A DNA stretch of 64,000 bases from Methylophilus medardicus. GTDB lineage: Bacteria; Pseudomonadota; Gammaproteobacteria; Burkholderiales; Methylophilaceae. Under the pieces are notes generated by a model, which worked only from the letters and a program-made list of their open reading frames with translations, had not been told where the DNA came from and did no database searches. Both the position numbers and the translations under genes were made by a program. Below are positions 54,403 through 64,000 of the stretch, piece after piece. Positions within the stretch are counted from its first letter, which is position 1; every line of letters begins with the position of its first letter. The stretch spans positions 2,108,001 through 2,172,000 of the forward strand of contig NZ_CP040948.1 of the NCBI RefSeq assembly GCF_006363955.1, in the 5' to 3' direction.

Positions 54403-55464
54403 TTAGAACTTACCCACGCGCTCTTGTTGAATTAACCAGCGGTTGCCTTCTTTGACTAGATTGAGTGTTTTATTTGAACTAGCATCGAGGCCTGTGGCTT
54501 TATACATTTGACGGAACGTCACTTTGGCTGAATTATCACCGTCCATTTTTACAACGACATTACTTAATTTGACCGTAATCTTATTGGGGCGGCTGACACG
54601 ATCGCGACGGGTAGCTTCCCACTGTTTACGCGTTTCTCCGCCTGGCGTTTTAAAGTCCTTGGCGTAACTATCTAAATATTTATCCACATTTTGCGCCGCC
54701 CAAGCCTCTGCCCAAGCATTGACCGCCTCTTGCACAGCATGCGCCTGCTGGTCACTGCTCGACTTTTGCTCCACCGGCTTGGCTTCAACCACTGCAGGTT
54801 TTTTGCTCTCAACACTCACTGGCGGGGTCACAGCCACTGGTGGCGGAGTCACGGCCGCGGGGGCAGCGGGCGGCGGTGTCACGCTTGGTGTAGGCGCTGG
54901 CGGCACCGTGCTGGTGGCGCGCGCAACACTGCGTTTACCGCCAAACAAATCGGTAATCATGGCCAATTTGCTTTGGGCACGGCTGTTGGAGGTATCCAGT
55001 TTAAGCGCTTTGTCGTAGGCCTCAGAGGCCATGCGCGCATAAATATCCCCCAAATTTTCATGCGCAGTGGCATAGCTTGGGTGCGTTTTGATCGCTGACT
55101 CTAACGCTTTTCGGGCCTTGTCGTACTGTCCTTGGTCGGCATACAAAACGGCTAAATTGTTATAGGGCTCGGGCAAATTAGGATATTTTTCAGTCAATTC
55201 GGTAAAGGACTTAATCGCATCATCGCGCTTACCCAGCTCTACTAAAATCACGCCGCGCATGAACATGGCTTCGGCATTTTTAGGATTCGAAGACAAATAA
55301 CTGTTCACGCGCTCAAGCGCTGCGGCTTGATTGCCTTGTTCAGATAACTGATTAATTTCCCGCAATTCGACATTGGTCTGTCCGGCCAATGCTGGGTAGG
55401 GTAAAGTGGCTTGGCTTAAAAGCAGGCCCAAAACCAGTAAAGATTTTTTGAATGTTGCGTTCAT
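54403..55464 (-). CDS. periplasmic TPR protein with C-terminal NTF2-like domain
   Basis: The 353-residue product has a signal peptide (1-28, ending PALA), four or so TPR repeats at about 30-170 (GNQAAALERVNSYLSSNPKNA, YNNLAVLYADQGQYDKARKA, HENLGDIYARMASEAYDKAL), a Pro/Val/Ala-rich linker at about 185-245 and a C-terminal domain that starts AWAEAWAAQNVDKYLDSYAKDF. TPRs bind partner proteins. The tail matches the layout of the L,D-transpeptidase's tail downstream, so the two may act on the same envelope target. Confidence 0.85.
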   Translation of the reverse strand: MNATFKKSLLVLGLLLSQATLPYPALAGQTNVELREINQLSEQGNQAAALERVNSYLSSNPKNAEAMFMRGVILVELGKRDDAIKSFTELTEKYPNLPEPYNNLAVLYADQGQYDKARKALESAIKTHPSYATAHENLGDIYARMASEAYDKALKLDTSNSRAQSKLAMITDLFGGKRSVARATSTVPPAPTPSVTPPPAAPAAVTPPPVAVTPPVSVESKKPAVVEAKPVEQKSSSDQQAHAVQEAVNAWAEAWAAQNVDKYLDSYAKDFKTPGGETRKQWEATRRDRVSRPNKITVKLSNVVVKMDGDNSAKVTFRQMYKATGLDASSNKTLNLVKEGNRWLIQQERVGKF

Positions 55465-55721
55465 GAGTTTGTTACCTGAGCAATCGTTGATTTTTGGCAG
55501 TATGTTATACTTGAATTGTACAAGAGACAGTGCGCGTTTAGGTGATTATTACGTTGTAATACGGCATCCATTTGTGTGCTGCTTGGTGTGCCTGACGACA
55601 GATTCTCGTCCAGTCATGCCTCACCAATCCCTAACGCAAGCCTCACATTTTTAACACAAATAAACCATAAAACACGCTTGCTAATTTTATCACGCATTAA
55701 TTCTTTTTACATTTCGTTCGC

Positions 55722-57080
55722 ATGTTAAAACTATACAACACCCTCTCTCGTCGCAAACAAGACTTTCAGCCAATCACCGAAAAAACAGTCAACTTATATG
55801 TTTGTGGCATGACCGTGTATGACTTTTGCCATTTAGGCCATGCACGCGTGATGGTGGTGTTTGACATGGTGGCGCGATGGTTTCGTGCCAGTGGTTATAC
55901 GGTGCGGTATGTGCGTAATATCACCGATATTGACGACAAAATCATCAAACGCGCCAACGAAAACAACGAGAGCATCCAAAATCTGACGCAACGCTTCATT
56001 ACTGCAATGGACGAAGACTCCGCAAAACTCGGCATCTTACGGCCAGACCTTGAGCCACGGGCAACTGAACATGTGCAAGGGATGCTGGACATGATCACGC
56101 AGCTGATAGACAAAGGTTTTGCCTACCAAGCCAGCAATGGCGATGTATTTTACAAAGTGCGGCAGTTTAATGATTACGGCAAACTCTCTGGCAAAACCTT
56201 GGATGACTTGCGGGCTGGTGAGCGCGTGGATATCGATGGACACAAACTTGACCCGCTGGACTTTGTGCTGTGGAAATCCGCAAAACCCGGCGAACCCTAC
56301 TGGGCTTCGCCTTGGGGCAACGGTCGACCGGGCTGGCACATTGAGTGTTCAGTGATGAGTGCAGCCCATCTCGGCGCGCACTTTGATATTCACGGTGGCG
56401 GTCAAGATTTGCAGTTCCCGCACCACGAAAATGAAATTGCGCAATCAGAGGCGGTGCATGGTTGCACCATGGCTAACTACTGGATGCATAACGGTTTCAT
56501 CCGCGTAGATGACGAAAAAATGTCCAAATCGCTGGGCAATTTTTTTACCATTCGTGAAGTACTTGAAACCTACGACCCTGAAGTGTTGCGATTTTTTATT
56601 TTGCGCGCGCACTACCGCAGCCCACTCAACTACTCAGATAGCCATTTAGAGGATGCCAAGGCCTCACTCACTCGCTTATACACCGCGTTGCGTGGCGTTG
56701 AAATCGCCGAGGGCAGCGTGGATTGGGATCACCCACAAGCGGCCAAATTCAAGCAGGCGATGGATGACGACTTTAACACCCCAGAAGCCATTGCTGTCCT
56801 GTTTGAGCTTGCAAACGAATTAAACAAAGACAAATCAGGCAGTACCGGCGCATTGCTCAAACACTTAGCCGCCGTGATCGGTTTATTGCAGCGCGACCCA
56901 GAGCAATTTATGCAAGGGGAAGCCAGCAGCGCCCTGGATATCGAGGGCCTGATCGCAGCGCGTATTGCCGCGAAATCTGCCAAGAATTATGCCGAAGCTG
57001 ATCGCATTCGTGCTGCCTTAGCGCAAGCGGGCATTATCCTCGAAGATACCCCACAAGGGACGACTTGGCGTCGTGCTTGA
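55722..57080 (+). CDS. cysS: cysteinyl-tRNA synthetase
   Basis: CysS charges tRNA-Cys. The 452-residue class I protein has the zinc Cys in [19 protein letters not shown] (the HIGH motif is HLGH), further zinc ligands in WHIECSVMS and [11 protein letters not shown], and KMSKSLGNF (KMSKS). The C-terminal helical domain binds the anticodon. Size is normal. argJ follows 44 bp later on the same strand. Confidence 0.98.
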   Translation: MLKLYNTLSRRKQDFQPITEKTVNLYVCGMTVYDFCHLGHARVMVVFDMVARWFRASGYTVRYVRNITDIDDKIIKRANENNESIQNLTQRFITAMDEDSAKLGILRPDLEPRATEHVQGMLDMITQLIDKGFAYQASNGDVFYKVRQFNDYGKLSGKTLDDLRAGERVDIDGHKLDPLDFVLWKSAKPGEPYWASPWGNGRPGWHIECSVMSAAHLGAHFDIHGGGQDLQFPHHENEIAQSEAVHGCTMANYWMHNGFIRVDDEKMSKSLGNFFTIREVLETYDPEVLRFFILRAHYRSPLNYSDSHLEDAKASLTRLYTALRGVEIAEGSVDWDHPQAAKFKQAMDDDFNTPEAIAVLFELANELNKDKSGSTGALLKHLAAVIGLLQRDPEQFMQGEASSALDIEGLIAARIAAKSAKNYAEADRIRAALAQAGIILEDTPQGTTWRRA

Positions 57081-57124
57081 TTGATCCCTAAAAATGATTC
57101 TTTTGAACCTCTGAAGGAAAACGA

Positions 57125-58351
57125 ATGCCCGTCAAACTTTCTGCTCCTGCTGCTAGCGCCCTGTTGCCCGTCAAAGGGGTACAACTAGGCTTTGCCCAAG
57201 CACATATTCGCAAACCAAACCGTAAAGATGTGCTGGTCATCACCGTGCCGGAAAACAGCAGCGTGTCTGGCGTGTTTACACTTAATCGCTTCTGTGCGGC
57301 GCCCGTGACCGTGTGTAAAGCACATCTAAAGCAACAGCAAGGCATCCGCGCATTGCTGGTGAACACGGGCTGCGCCAACGCGGGCACTGGCCAACAAGGC
57401 TTAGACGACGCGCTCGCCACCTGCATCGGGGTCGCGCAAGCGCTTAATATCAGCCCCGAGCAAGTGCTGCCGTTTTCGACCGGGGTGATCCTTGAGTCGT
57501 TGCCGATGGACAGATTGTTGGCAGGCATTGCACCAGCGGTGGCTAATTTGAAAGAAGATAATTGGCTAAACGCAGCCGAGGCGATCATGACGACGGACAT
57601 CGTCGCCAAAGGCACTTCACGCCAGCTGACCATCGATGGCCAATCCGTGACCATCACAGGCATCAGCAAGGGCTCTGGCATGATTCACCCGAACATGGCC
57701 ACCATGTTGGGCTACATCGCGACTGACGCCGCCATTAGCCAAGCGGCACTGGATCGCATCATCCAGCACGCAGTCAACAAGTCATTTAACTGCATCACGG
57801 TGGATGGCGACACCAGCACCAATGACAGCCTGATTTTGATGGCGACAGGTCAAGCTGGCAATGCCGTGATAGAGGAAGACAGCGCCGAATTTGTCCGCCT
57901 TCAGGAAGCGTTGACGGCGGTTGCGGTCGAGCTGGCGCAAGCGATTGTGCGCGATGGCGAAGGCGCCACCAAATTCATGACGATTCAGGTTGAAGCTGGG
58001 CAAAGTGAAGAAGAATGTCGCAAAGTCGCCTATGCGATTGCGCACTCGCCGCTGATTAAAACGGCATTTTTTGCCTCAGACCCAAATCTCGGGCGCATTC
58101 TGGCGGCGATTGGCTATGCGGGCATTGAAGACTTAAACGTCAACACCATGCAATTATACTTGGGTGACGTGCTGGTGGCTGAAAAAGGCGGCCGTGCCGC
58201 GAGCTACCTTGAAGCTCAAGGTGCCGCAGTGATGCAAGAAAGTGACATTCTGGTACGTGTCGTACTGAATCGAGGGGCTGCCAATGCGACGGTATGGACC
58301 TGTGATTTCTCTTATGATTATGTGAAAATTAACGCAGATTACCGCTCGTAA
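57125..58351 (+). CDS. argJ: bifunctional ornithine acetyltransferase/N-acetylglutamate synthase ArgJ
   Basis: ArgJ moves the acetyl group from N-acetylornithine to glutamate and, in bifunctional forms, also uses acetyl-CoA. The 408-residue precursor self-cleaves before the Thr in [12 protein letters not shown], here near residue 190. Other marks are [34 protein letters not shown] and [15 protein letters not shown] at the end. Monofunctional or bifunctional type cannot be told by eye. Confidence 0.97.
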   Translation: MPVKLSAPAASALLPVKGVQLGFAQAHIRKPNRKDVLVITVPENSSVSGVFTLNRFCAAPVTVCKAHLKQQQGIRALLVNTGCANAGTGQQGLDDALATCIGVAQALNISPEQVLPFSTGVILESLPMDRLLAGIAPAVANLKEDNWLNAAEAIMTTDIVAKGTSRQLTIDGQSVTITGISKGSGMIHPNMATMLGYIATDAAISQAALDRIIQHAVNKSFNCITVDGDTSTNDSLILMATGQAGNAVIEEDSAEFVRLQEALTAVAVELAQAIVRDGEGATKFMTIQVEAGQSEEECRKVAYAIAHSPLIKTAFFASDPNLGRILAAIGYAGIEDLNVNTMQLYLGDVLVAEKGGRAASYLEAQGAAVMQESDILVRVVLNRGAANATVWTCDFSYDYVKINADYRS

Positions 58352-58391
58352 GCGCTGCGCCTAGGCTTGCATTTGCACCTGCGTGTATCTT

Positions 58392-58434
58392 AAAAGCCAC
58401 GTCAACTTTCGCAGGTTGCCGTGGCTTTTTTATT
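58392..58434. terminator. Rho-independent terminator between argJ and arfB
   Basis: Stem AAAAGCCACG (58392-58401) pairs with CGTGGCTTTT (58420-58429), followed by T residues. It lies between convergent genes. Confidence 0.85.
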
Positions 58435-58471
58435 GCCAAGCAGGTTGAATAAATGCGTCAACAACCGTTAT

Positions 58472-58873
58472 TTAAAGATCCTCTACCACCTTGCCGCGCC
58501 CCTGTTTGACTGCGCCGCGTTGCATCTTTCCAGCCACTCTGCGTTTTTTAGAGGCCAACGTTGGCCTGGTGGCATAACGCACCGCATGCACATGGCTTGC
58601 CGCATGCACAGTCTCATGTAAACGTGCAACGGCATCACGCTTATTCGCCTCTTGCGTGCGATATTGCTGCGCCTTAATCACCAACACCCCTTCTGCAGTG
58701 ATGCGTTGATCTCTGCTTTGTAACAAGCGCGCCTTGATCACTGCACTCAAGCTGGAAGCTTGAATATCAAAGCGAAGATGAATGGCAGACGAGACTTTAT
58801 TGACGTTTTGGCCGCCCGCCCCTTGCGCGCGAATGGCAGTCAGGGTGTATTCGTGCGACGGAATAGCTTGCAT
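58472..58873 (-). CDS. arfB: alternative ribosome-rescue factor ArfB (YaeJ)
   Basis: ArfB frees ribosomes stalled at an mRNA end by hydrolysing peptidyl-tRNA. The 133-residue protein has the GGQ motif in RAQGAGGQNVNKVSSAIHLRFD at about 15-36 and a basic C-terminal tail (KKRRVAGKMQRGAVKQGRG) that enters the mRNA channel. It starts three bases after the helicase gene stop. Confidence 0.95.
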   Translation of the reverse strand: MQAIPSHEYTLTAIRAQGAGGQNVNKVSSAIHLRFDIQASSLSAVIKARLLQSRDQRITAEGVLVIKAQQYRTQEANKRDAVARLHETVHAASHVHAVRYATRPTLASKKRRVAGKMQRGAVKQGRGKVVEDL

Positions 58874-58875
58874 GG

Positions 58876-60822
58876 CTAAGCAACGCTATTAATGAGCGCA
58901 AAAAAGTCTTCGACTTCTTGCTGTACGCGCGTGCGCCTAAACGGCGGCAAACTTTGCCAGATGCGCCGGCCGTAGGGTTTTTCTACCAAGCGTGGATCGC
59001 AAATCATCAGCACGCCCAGATCCTGCTCATCCCGAATTAACCTGCCAGCCCCTTGCTTGAGCGTGATGACCGCATAAGGCAGTTGATATTCCATAAAAGC
59101 ATTCTTGCCTTCGGCATTCATTTTTTCGATTCTGGCCGAGAGTACCGGGTCGTCTGGCGGTGCAAATGGCAGTTTGTCGATAATTACACACGACAAGGCC
59201 TCACCGCGCACATCCACGCCCTCCCAAAAGCTTTGCGAGCCGACCAATACAGCGTTGCCATGGGCACGAAAGCGATCCAGCAACTCAGTGCGGTTACTCT
59301 CGCCTTGCATGAGCAATGGATAATCTAAGCCTTGCGTTTCGAAAGCTTGCTTGAGTAGCGCATGCACTTCACGCATGGCCTTTAACGAGGTACACAACAC
59401 AAAGGCACGGCCTCGGCTGGCTTGCAACACGGGCAAGCTCATGGCTGCGACTGCTGCGGTGTAGGCGATGCTGTTGGGTTCAGGCATGCCAGTGGGCACA
59501 TACAACAACGCCTGCTGGCCATAATCAAAAGGACTTTGCCAATGCTTGGTCTGCGCCGCCAGCAAGCCCATTTGGCCTTGATAATGGCTAAAATCACTTT
59601 TTACAGCCAACGTGGCAGACGTGAAAATCCAAGCGCGCGGCTGCGCATTGAGTTGCTTGCCAAACCCATCGGCGACACTCAGTGGTGTCGCATGCAATTG
59701 CACACTTTGGCTAAACACCTCTACCCAGCGGACCAGATTGGCATGATTTCCTTTTAACCATGCCTCCAGCAAAGCCAGTAGCGCTTCGCCGCGCTGCCAA
59801 CATTTCTCCAACAGGGGATCACGTCCGGCTTGCGTTTCAAGCACAGCGGTCAGCGCAGCCAATGATTGCAGCAAACTTTGATACGCTTCATCAAATTTTT
59901 TTAACGTCTGTGCTTTTTGCACGGGCATGCGCGCGCCCTCAAACTGGAACACCAGCCTGAAATCGCGGCAGGCTTTTTCTAGCGGCGGCACCGCCTCACT
60001 GAGCGCTACGCAGTCTTTGGCCAGGGTGAGATAAGCCATTTGACTATCACGCGCTAAATCCATTAATTGCGAAGTTGAAATATCCTCGCCAAAAAACAAG
60101 CCCGCCACTTCTGGCAGTTGATGTGCCTCATCAAAGACCACGGTATTGGCACTGGGCAACAACTCAGCAACGCCTTCGTCCCGCAGCATCACATCGGCAA
60201 AAAACAAATGGTGGTTCACCACCACGACGTCAGCAGCTAAGGCTTGCTTGCGCGCCTCCATCACAAAACATTGTTTGTAAAACTGACAATCCTGGCCGAC
60301 ACAATTGTCGCGGGTGGAGGTGACTTGCTGCCACACCGTAGCTTGTTCGGGCACCTCAACCAACTCAGCTTTATCACCGCTGGTGCTATGTTCGGCAAAG
60401 CTCTGCAACAAGGGGATATATTGCGCGTCCTCCCGCGATTGAAAACGGCCCTCTTGACTCGCTCGTTGCAGGTGGTAATGGCAAATGTAATTGGCGCGGC
60501 CTTTGAGCATCGCGACGGTGACAGGCACTTTGAGGGCTTCGCGCACGGCAGGCAGGTCGCGTTGATACAACTGATCTTGCAAGGTTTTGGTGCCAGTTGA
60601 AATAATGACTTTGCCGCCCGACAGCAACGCTGGCACCAGATAAGCATAAGTTTTGCCTGTGCCTGTGCCCGCTTCCGCCACCAATTGCTGTTGTTGCTCG
60701 ATCGCTTCGGCAATGGCCTGTGCCATCTCTTGTTGCTGGGGACGGCTGCGAAAATCAGGCATCGCCTGGGCCAAAGACCCGTGCTCTGAAAACGCGGCAC
60801 TGACTTGTTGCTGTAAAGACAT
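58876..60822 (-). CDS. ATP-dependent DNA helicase, DinG/YoaA type
   Basis: The 648-residue XPD-like helicase unwinds DNA and helps in replication or repair. It has Walker A in AEAGTGTGKTYAYLVPALL, four Cys for an iron-sulphur cluster (ICHYHL, NCVGQDCQFYKQC), Walker B VFDEAHQLPE, and late motifs GSQSFWEGVDVRGEAL and TLKQGAGRLIRDEQDLGVL. It is closer in layout to YoaA than to the longer DinG. arfB follows in the same transcript. Confidence 0.93.
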   Translation of the reverse strand: MSLQQQVSAAFSEHGSLAQAMPDFRSRPQQQEMAQAIAEAIEQQQQLVAEAGTGTGKTYAYLVPALLSGGKVIISTGTKTLQDQLYQRDLPAVREALKVPVTVAMLKGRANYICHYHLQRASQEGRFQSREDAQYIPLLQSFAEHSTSGDKAELVEVPEQATVWQQVTSTRDNCVGQDCQFYKQCFVMEARKQALAADVVVVNHHLFFADVMLRDEGVAELLPSANTVVFDEAHQLPEVAGLFFGEDISTSQLMDLARDSQMAYLTLAKDCVALSEAVPPLEKACRDFRLVFQFEGARMPVQKAQTLKKFDEAYQSLLQSLAALTAVLETQAGRDPLLEKCWQRGEALLALLEAWLKGNHANLVRWVEVFSQSVQLHATPLSVADGFGKQLNAQPRAWIFTSATLAVKSDFSHYQGQMGLLAAQTKHWQSPFDYGQQALLYVPTGMPEPNSIAYTAAVAAMSLPVLQASRGRAFVLCTSLKAMREVHALLKQAFETQGLDYPLLMQGESNRTELLDRFRAHGNAVLVGSQSFWEGVDVRGEALSCVIIDKLPFAPPDDPVLSARIEKMNAEGKNAFMEYQLPYAVITLKQGAGRLIRDEQDLGVLMICDPRLVEKPYGRRIWQSLPPFRRTRVQQEVEDFFALINSVA

Positions 60823-61007
60823 AGTCTAATTATCCCACGAGCTCGGCCAATCTAGACACGCATTTTTGTGAAAATAGCGTCATTCACGCTGACGACTCAG
60901 GCAGAAAAACCCCTAAAAACTTGCGCCGACAGGCAAAGTATGGCAAGGTTTGGCCTGTAGCGATTTCTGTTCCACCTCAAACCCTAAACTTTAAACCCTT
61001 GATTGTG

Positions 61008-61562
61008 ATGAATAAATCATTTATTCGGCTGGCGGCATTATTGGTCAGCGTACTGTTATGCCAATGCAAAAGCGTCGCCGCACCGGGCGATGATAAGCGC
61101 TGGCAAAACGCGTACAACTATTCACAAGAGCAGGTGATTGAAAGCCAAGCTGGCGTGGCGGGCAGCTGGTCAGATAAAGTGGAAGAAATCATGATCCGCG
61201 CGCTGAGTTTGACCGGTGTTGATTACAAATATGGCGGTCGCAGCCCAGAAACTGGCTTTGATTGCAGCGGTTTCGTGCAATATGTGTTTAAACAAGCCGC
61301 GCAAATTTCTTTACCACCCTCCGCGCGCACCATCAGCGAATTGGGCAACGCCGTCAAACGCGAAGAATTACAGCCCGGTGATCTGGTGTTTTTTAATACC
61401 TTAAAATCCGCCTTCTCGCATGTGGGCATTTACGTCGGCAATAATCAGTTTATTCATGCCCCCCGCGCCGGTGCTAAAGTGCGCGTCGAAAACATGGACG
61501 AGCGCTACTGGAGCGCTCGCTACAATGGCGCCAAACGACTAGAAGTTGAAGCCTCTAAATAA
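61008..61562 (+). CDS. NlpC/P60 cell-wall endopeptidase
   Basis: The 184-residue protein cleaves peptide stems of peptidoglycan. With ATG 61008 it has a signal peptide (FIRLAALLVSVLLCQCKS, possibly a lipoprotein at the second Cys). The NlpC/P60 domain has the Cys in GFDCSGFVQYVF, the first His in AFSHVGIYVGNN and the second in FIHAPRAG. YKYGGRSPETG precedes. A longer frame exists upstream but has no export signal at its start. Confidence 0.93.
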   Translation: MNKSFIRLAALLVSVLLCQCKSVAAPGDDKRWQNAYNYSQEQVIESQAGVAGSWSDKVEEIMIRALSLTGVDYKYGGRSPETGFDCSGFVQYVFKQAAQISLPPSARTISELGNAVKREELQPGDLVFFNTLKSAFSHVGIYVGNNQFIHAPRAGAKVRVENMDERYWSARYNGAKRLEVEASK

Positions 61563-61582
61563 GGTGATCTCACCATATAGTG

Positions 61583-61879
61583 TTAATCGCTGTGCCCTTT
61601 GACTGGCGAATCACTGTGCCCCAAAGACCGCGCTGGGTCGATCAAATCGCGGATCAACTGCTTCAACTCTTTCGCCTCGGGAAAACGCCCAGCCGCTTTG
61701 CGTGAAAAAATCAGCTCTCCATCACAGCGCACCTCCAAAATACCGCCAGTTCCGGGCACCAGATTCACAGAGGCCAAATCCGTGTCAAACGTCGTCAATA
61801 ATTCTTGTGCCAGCCAGGCGGCGCGTAATAGCCAACGACACTGTGTACAAAACTCAATTTCTACGATAGGCTTTTGCAT
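61583..61879 (-). CDS. SelT/SelW/SelH-family (Rdx) thioredoxin-like protein
   Basis: The 98-residue protein has the Rdx motif CTQC (residues 11-14) near its N terminus, where some homologues carry selenocysteine, and the GTGGILEVRCDGELIFSRK region. Proteins of this family are thought to be redox proteins; its partner is unknown. It reads toward the NlpC/P60 gene. Confidence 0.9.
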   Translation of the reverse strand: MQKPIVEIEFCTQCRWLLRAAWLAQELLTTFDTDLASVNLVPGTGGILEVRCDGELIFSRKAAGRFPEAKELKQLIRDLIDPARSLGHSDSPVKGHSD

Positions 61880-62050
61880 GTTTCACTTTAAATAATATTT
61901 GCGTGAAGAGTATAGTCAATTTTATTGAAATAGCGGAAAATGAACTTAAATGCGTTCTTTCCACTCTCTGCAAACAGGTTGTTTTCGCAGATGCAACTTG
62001 ATTCTTAATAAAGTAATATTCTCCGCTCAATTGATCACACAAGGCATGGT

Positions 62051-63478
62051 ATGCGTTCCAAATTAGAAAAATTCGGCTTGCTTGGTGCAGGCGCGTTCGT
62101 AGGCATCTTGGTCAGTATCAACATCTCTGCCTGGGCAGATAGAACATCCATGTCGCAACTGCCAATTGACGAGTTGCGCGTCTTTGCTGAGGTTTTTGCC
62201 AAAGTTAAGTCCGACTACGTTGAACCAGTGGAAGACAAAAAGCTGATTAACGAAGCCTTGTCAGGTATGTTGCAAGGCTTAGATCCGCATTCCACGTTCA
62301 TGGATGCCGATGCTTACAAAGAGCTGCAAGCCGGTACGCAAGGTGAGTTTGGTGGCTTAGGCATTGAAGTCGCTATGGAAGACGGATTGGTAAAAGTTGT
62401 CACGCCGATTGAAGATAGCCCTGCTTACAAAGCGGGCCTGAAATCTGGTGACCTGATCATGAAGTTAGACGACACACAAGTGCGAGGCCTAACCCTGAAC
62501 GACGCCGTGAAGCGTATGCGCGGCACACCTGATACAAAAATCGTGCTCACAGTGATCCGTAAAGGCGAAGATAAACCTTTGACGTTTACCCTGATGCGCG
62601 CGGTGATCAAATCACAAAGCGTCAAAAACAAATGGATTGAGCAAGGCTACGGCTATGTGCGCATCACGCAGTTCCAAGACCGCACTGGTGAAGATTTAGC
62701 CAAAGCGCTCAAGAGCCTTCAAGTTGAAAACAAAACACCATTGAAGGGTTTAGTGCTTGATTTACGTAACAATCCAGGTGGTTTATTAGATGCAGCGGTT
62801 GGCGTGTCTGCCGCGTTCCTGCCAAAAGATGACTTGGTGGTTTACACCGAGGGTCGCGTGGTGGATTCAAAAATGCGTTTGAACGCAACACCAATGGACT
62901 ATGCACGTCGCGGCAAATCGGACTACTTAAAAGACTTGCCTGAAGAATTCAAGTCTGTGCCAATCGTGGTGCTGATCAACGCAGGCTCTGCCTCCGCATC
63001 TGAGATTGTCGCCGGCGCTCTGCAGGATCACAAACGCGCCACCATCATGGGCATCCAGAGTTTTGGTAAGGGCTCAGTGCAAACGATCTTGCCAATGAAT
63101 AATGGCAGCGCGATTAAACTGACTACGGCCCGTTACTTCACGCCGAATGGTCGTTCTATTCAAGCAAAAGGCATCGTGCCGGACATCACGGTAGATGATG
63201 GCTCAGACCCAAGCCTGAGCTTGCATGAAGCAGACTTGAAGCGCCATTTGTCCAACCCGACCGATGCAAAAGGCAACGCTGACAATAAAGCGGCGGATGA
63301 AGCGAAAGCAAAAGCAGCTGCTGAAAAACTGAAAGAAGAGAAGCATGCTGAAACACGTGGCCCAATTGAGCCTGCCAGCAAAGATGATTTTCAGTTCACG
63401 CAAGCCATGAACTTGTTAAAAGGGTTGCCAGTGCAAAAAACGCAAGAACCCGCCAAAGTAAGTACCGCTAAACCATAA
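62051..63478 (+). CDS. C-terminal processing peptidase, S41 family (CtpA/Prc type)
   Basis: The 475-residue exported protease trims or degrades envelope proteins from their C terminus. An N-terminal membrane segment (about 9-28) is followed by a helical domain, a PDZ domain at about 95-175 (GLGIEVAMEDGLVKVVTPIE, SPAYKAGLKSGDLIM), then the catalytic domain with Ser in NAGSASASEIVAGALQDH and Lys in GIQSFGKGSVQTILP. The C-terminal 70 residues are Lys/Ala/Glu-rich (AEKLKEEKHAE), a low-complexity tail. Confidence 0.95.
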   Translation: MRSKLEKFGLLGAGAFVGILVSINISAWADRTSMSQLPIDELRVFAEVFAKVKSDYVEPVEDKKLINEALSGMLQGLDPHSTFMDADAYKELQAGTQGEFGGLGIEVAMEDGLVKVVTPIEDSPAYKAGLKSGDLIMKLDDTQVRGLTLNDAVKRMRGTPDTKIVLTVIRKGEDKPLTFTLMRAVIKSQSVKNKWIEQGYGYVRITQFQDRTGEDLAKALKSLQVENKTPLKGLVLDLRNNPGGLLDAAVGVSAAFLPKDDLVVYTEGRVVDSKMRLNATPMDYARRGKSDYLKDLPEEFKSVPIVVLINAGSASASEIVAGALQDHKRATIMGIQSFGKGSVQTILPMNNGSAIKLTTARYFTPNGRSIQAKGIVPDITVDDGSDPSLSLHEADLKRHLSNPTDAKGNADNKAADEAKAKAAAEKLKEEKHAETRGPIEPASKDDFQFTQAMNLLKGLPVQKTQEPAKVSTAKP

Positions 63479-63485
63479 AGGCTTA

Positions 63486-63519
63486 ACCTGCTTGCCGGCA
63501 AAAGGCTGGGCAAGCAGGT
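63486..63519. repeat. inverted repeat between the S41 peptidase gene and coq7
   Basis: A perfect 11-bp stem ACCTGCTTGCC (63486-63496) with GGCAAGCAGGT (63509-63519) and a 12-nt loop. No U-run follows. It could be a terminator, or a partial one that sets the ratio of the two genes. Confidence 0.55.
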
Positions 63520-63540
63520 GTTACTTACCCGGAGCGAAGC

Positions 63541-64000
63541 ATGTTGACATTACCACCACTCAGTTTGGATAAAGCGATTGCCGTGCTAGACATGGGGCTA
63601 CGGACAGTGTTCAGCAGCGCTGTTGCCAGTCGGCCTTACCCAGTATCAGAGATGACGAGTGATAGCACATTGACGGACCGCGAGCGTAAGCATGCGGCGG
63701 CACTCATGCGGGTGAATCATGTTGGTGAAGTTTGTGCGCAGGCCTTATACAGTGGTCAAGCATTGGTCTCGCGTGATCCCGCGAATGTGGAAGCCCTCAA
63801 ACAGGCCTCACACGACGAGGTGGATCATTTGGCTTGGTGTGAGCAGCGTATCAACGAATTGGGTGGCCGTAAGAGCCTGTTGAATCCGCTCTGGTTCGGT
63901 GCAAGCTTTGGGTTGGGTGTGGCTGCCGGCTTATTGGGTGACAAATGGAATCTTGGTTTTTTAGCCGAAACCGAACATCAAGTCTCGGCACATTTACAAA
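63541..64000 (+). CDS. coq7: 2-polyprenyl-3-methyl-6-methoxy-1,4-benzoquinone monooxygenase Coq7, partial
   Basis: The frame opens with ATG at 63541, preceded by GGAGCGAAGC, and runs off the right edge after 153 residues. Coq7 adds a hydroxyl group in ubiquinone synthesis. It is a di-iron protein: [17 protein letters not shown] and [13 protein letters not shown] carry the first metal ligands, and [11 protein letters not shown] begins the second pair. A hydrophobic segment ([11 protein letters not shown]) fits membrane attachment. Confidence 0.93.
   Translation, partial: MLTLPPLSLDKAIAVLDMGLRTVFSSAVASRPYPVSEMTSDSTLTDRERKHAAALMRVNHVGEVCAQALYSGQALVSRDPANVEALKQASHDEVDHLAWCEQRINELGGRKSLLNPLWFGASFGLGVAAGLLGDKWNLGFLAETEHQVSAHLQ

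Overview
The window looks like chromosome from a betaproteobacterium, most likely of the methylotroph family Methylophilaceae (inferred from gene content and order: pcnB-folK-deoxynucleoside kinase-panB, tsaB-rimI, glyQ-glyS-gmhB-plsC-M48 peptidase, ilvE with a small zinc-finger gene, PEP-CTERM proteins). No ribosomal RNA, CRISPR array or insertion sequence was seen. One tRNA is present, tRNA-Leu(CAA).

Region 1 (about 453-12281) is an 11.8-kb integrative island in the 3' end of tRNA-Leu(CAA). Near-identical direct repeats of about 98 bp (67 bp of them identical) bound it, and each end carries paired GTTACCCC motifs just inside, probably integrase arm sites. The right end holds a P4-type tyrosine integrase, an unknown 264-aa protein, an AlpA-like excisionase/regulator and a winged-helix protein. 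The cargo is a type I (IC-like) restriction-modification operon, hsdM-hsdS-(PrrC-like ATPase)-hsdR, followed by a PEP-CTERM protein and a small unknown gene. The PrrC-like protein sits where the E. coli anticodon nuclease sits and keeps an R-x3-E...H signature. HsdS has a central in-frame 12-bp triplication (TAEL repeats) of the type known to alter spacer length in EcoR124.

Region 2 (12414-35990) is mostly housekeeping: queA, a secreted propeller-like protein, a lytic transglycosylase, proS, a LemA/TPM envelope operon, a degenerate family-4 uracil-DNA-glycosylase relative, rimI, tsaB, panB, a deoxynucleoside kinase, folK, pcnB, cobalamin adenosyltransferase, murI, a zinc-finger protein, ilvE, a SCO1-like copper chaperone, two complementary bacterioferritin subunits, a Fur-controlled bacterioferritin-associated ferredoxin, an EamA exporter, an M48-like peptidase, plsC, gmhB, glyS and glyQ.

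Region 3 (36139-48313) is the more accessory part. A His-rich small protein and a czcCBA-type heavy-metal efflux operon lie between glyQ and lnt. Upstream of lnt is an operon of a GT39/ArnT-like transferase, a GtrB-like GT2 enzyme, a GtrA-like flippase and a YdjC/ChbG-family deacetylase. Together these resemble the Francisella FlmF2-NaxD-FlmK route that puts an amino sugar on lipid A, with a flippase added. An orphan phoB with a well-placed PHO box follows.

Region 4 (48486-64000) holds an OFA-family MFS transporter, ribH-nusB, lpxH, two adjacent cyclophilins, an L,D-transpeptidase and a TPR protein that share a similar C-terminal domain, cysS, argJ, arfB, a DinG/YoaA-type helicase, an NlpC/P60 hydrolase, an Rdx/SelW-type protein, a CtpA-type S41 protease and the start of coq7, cut by the window edge.
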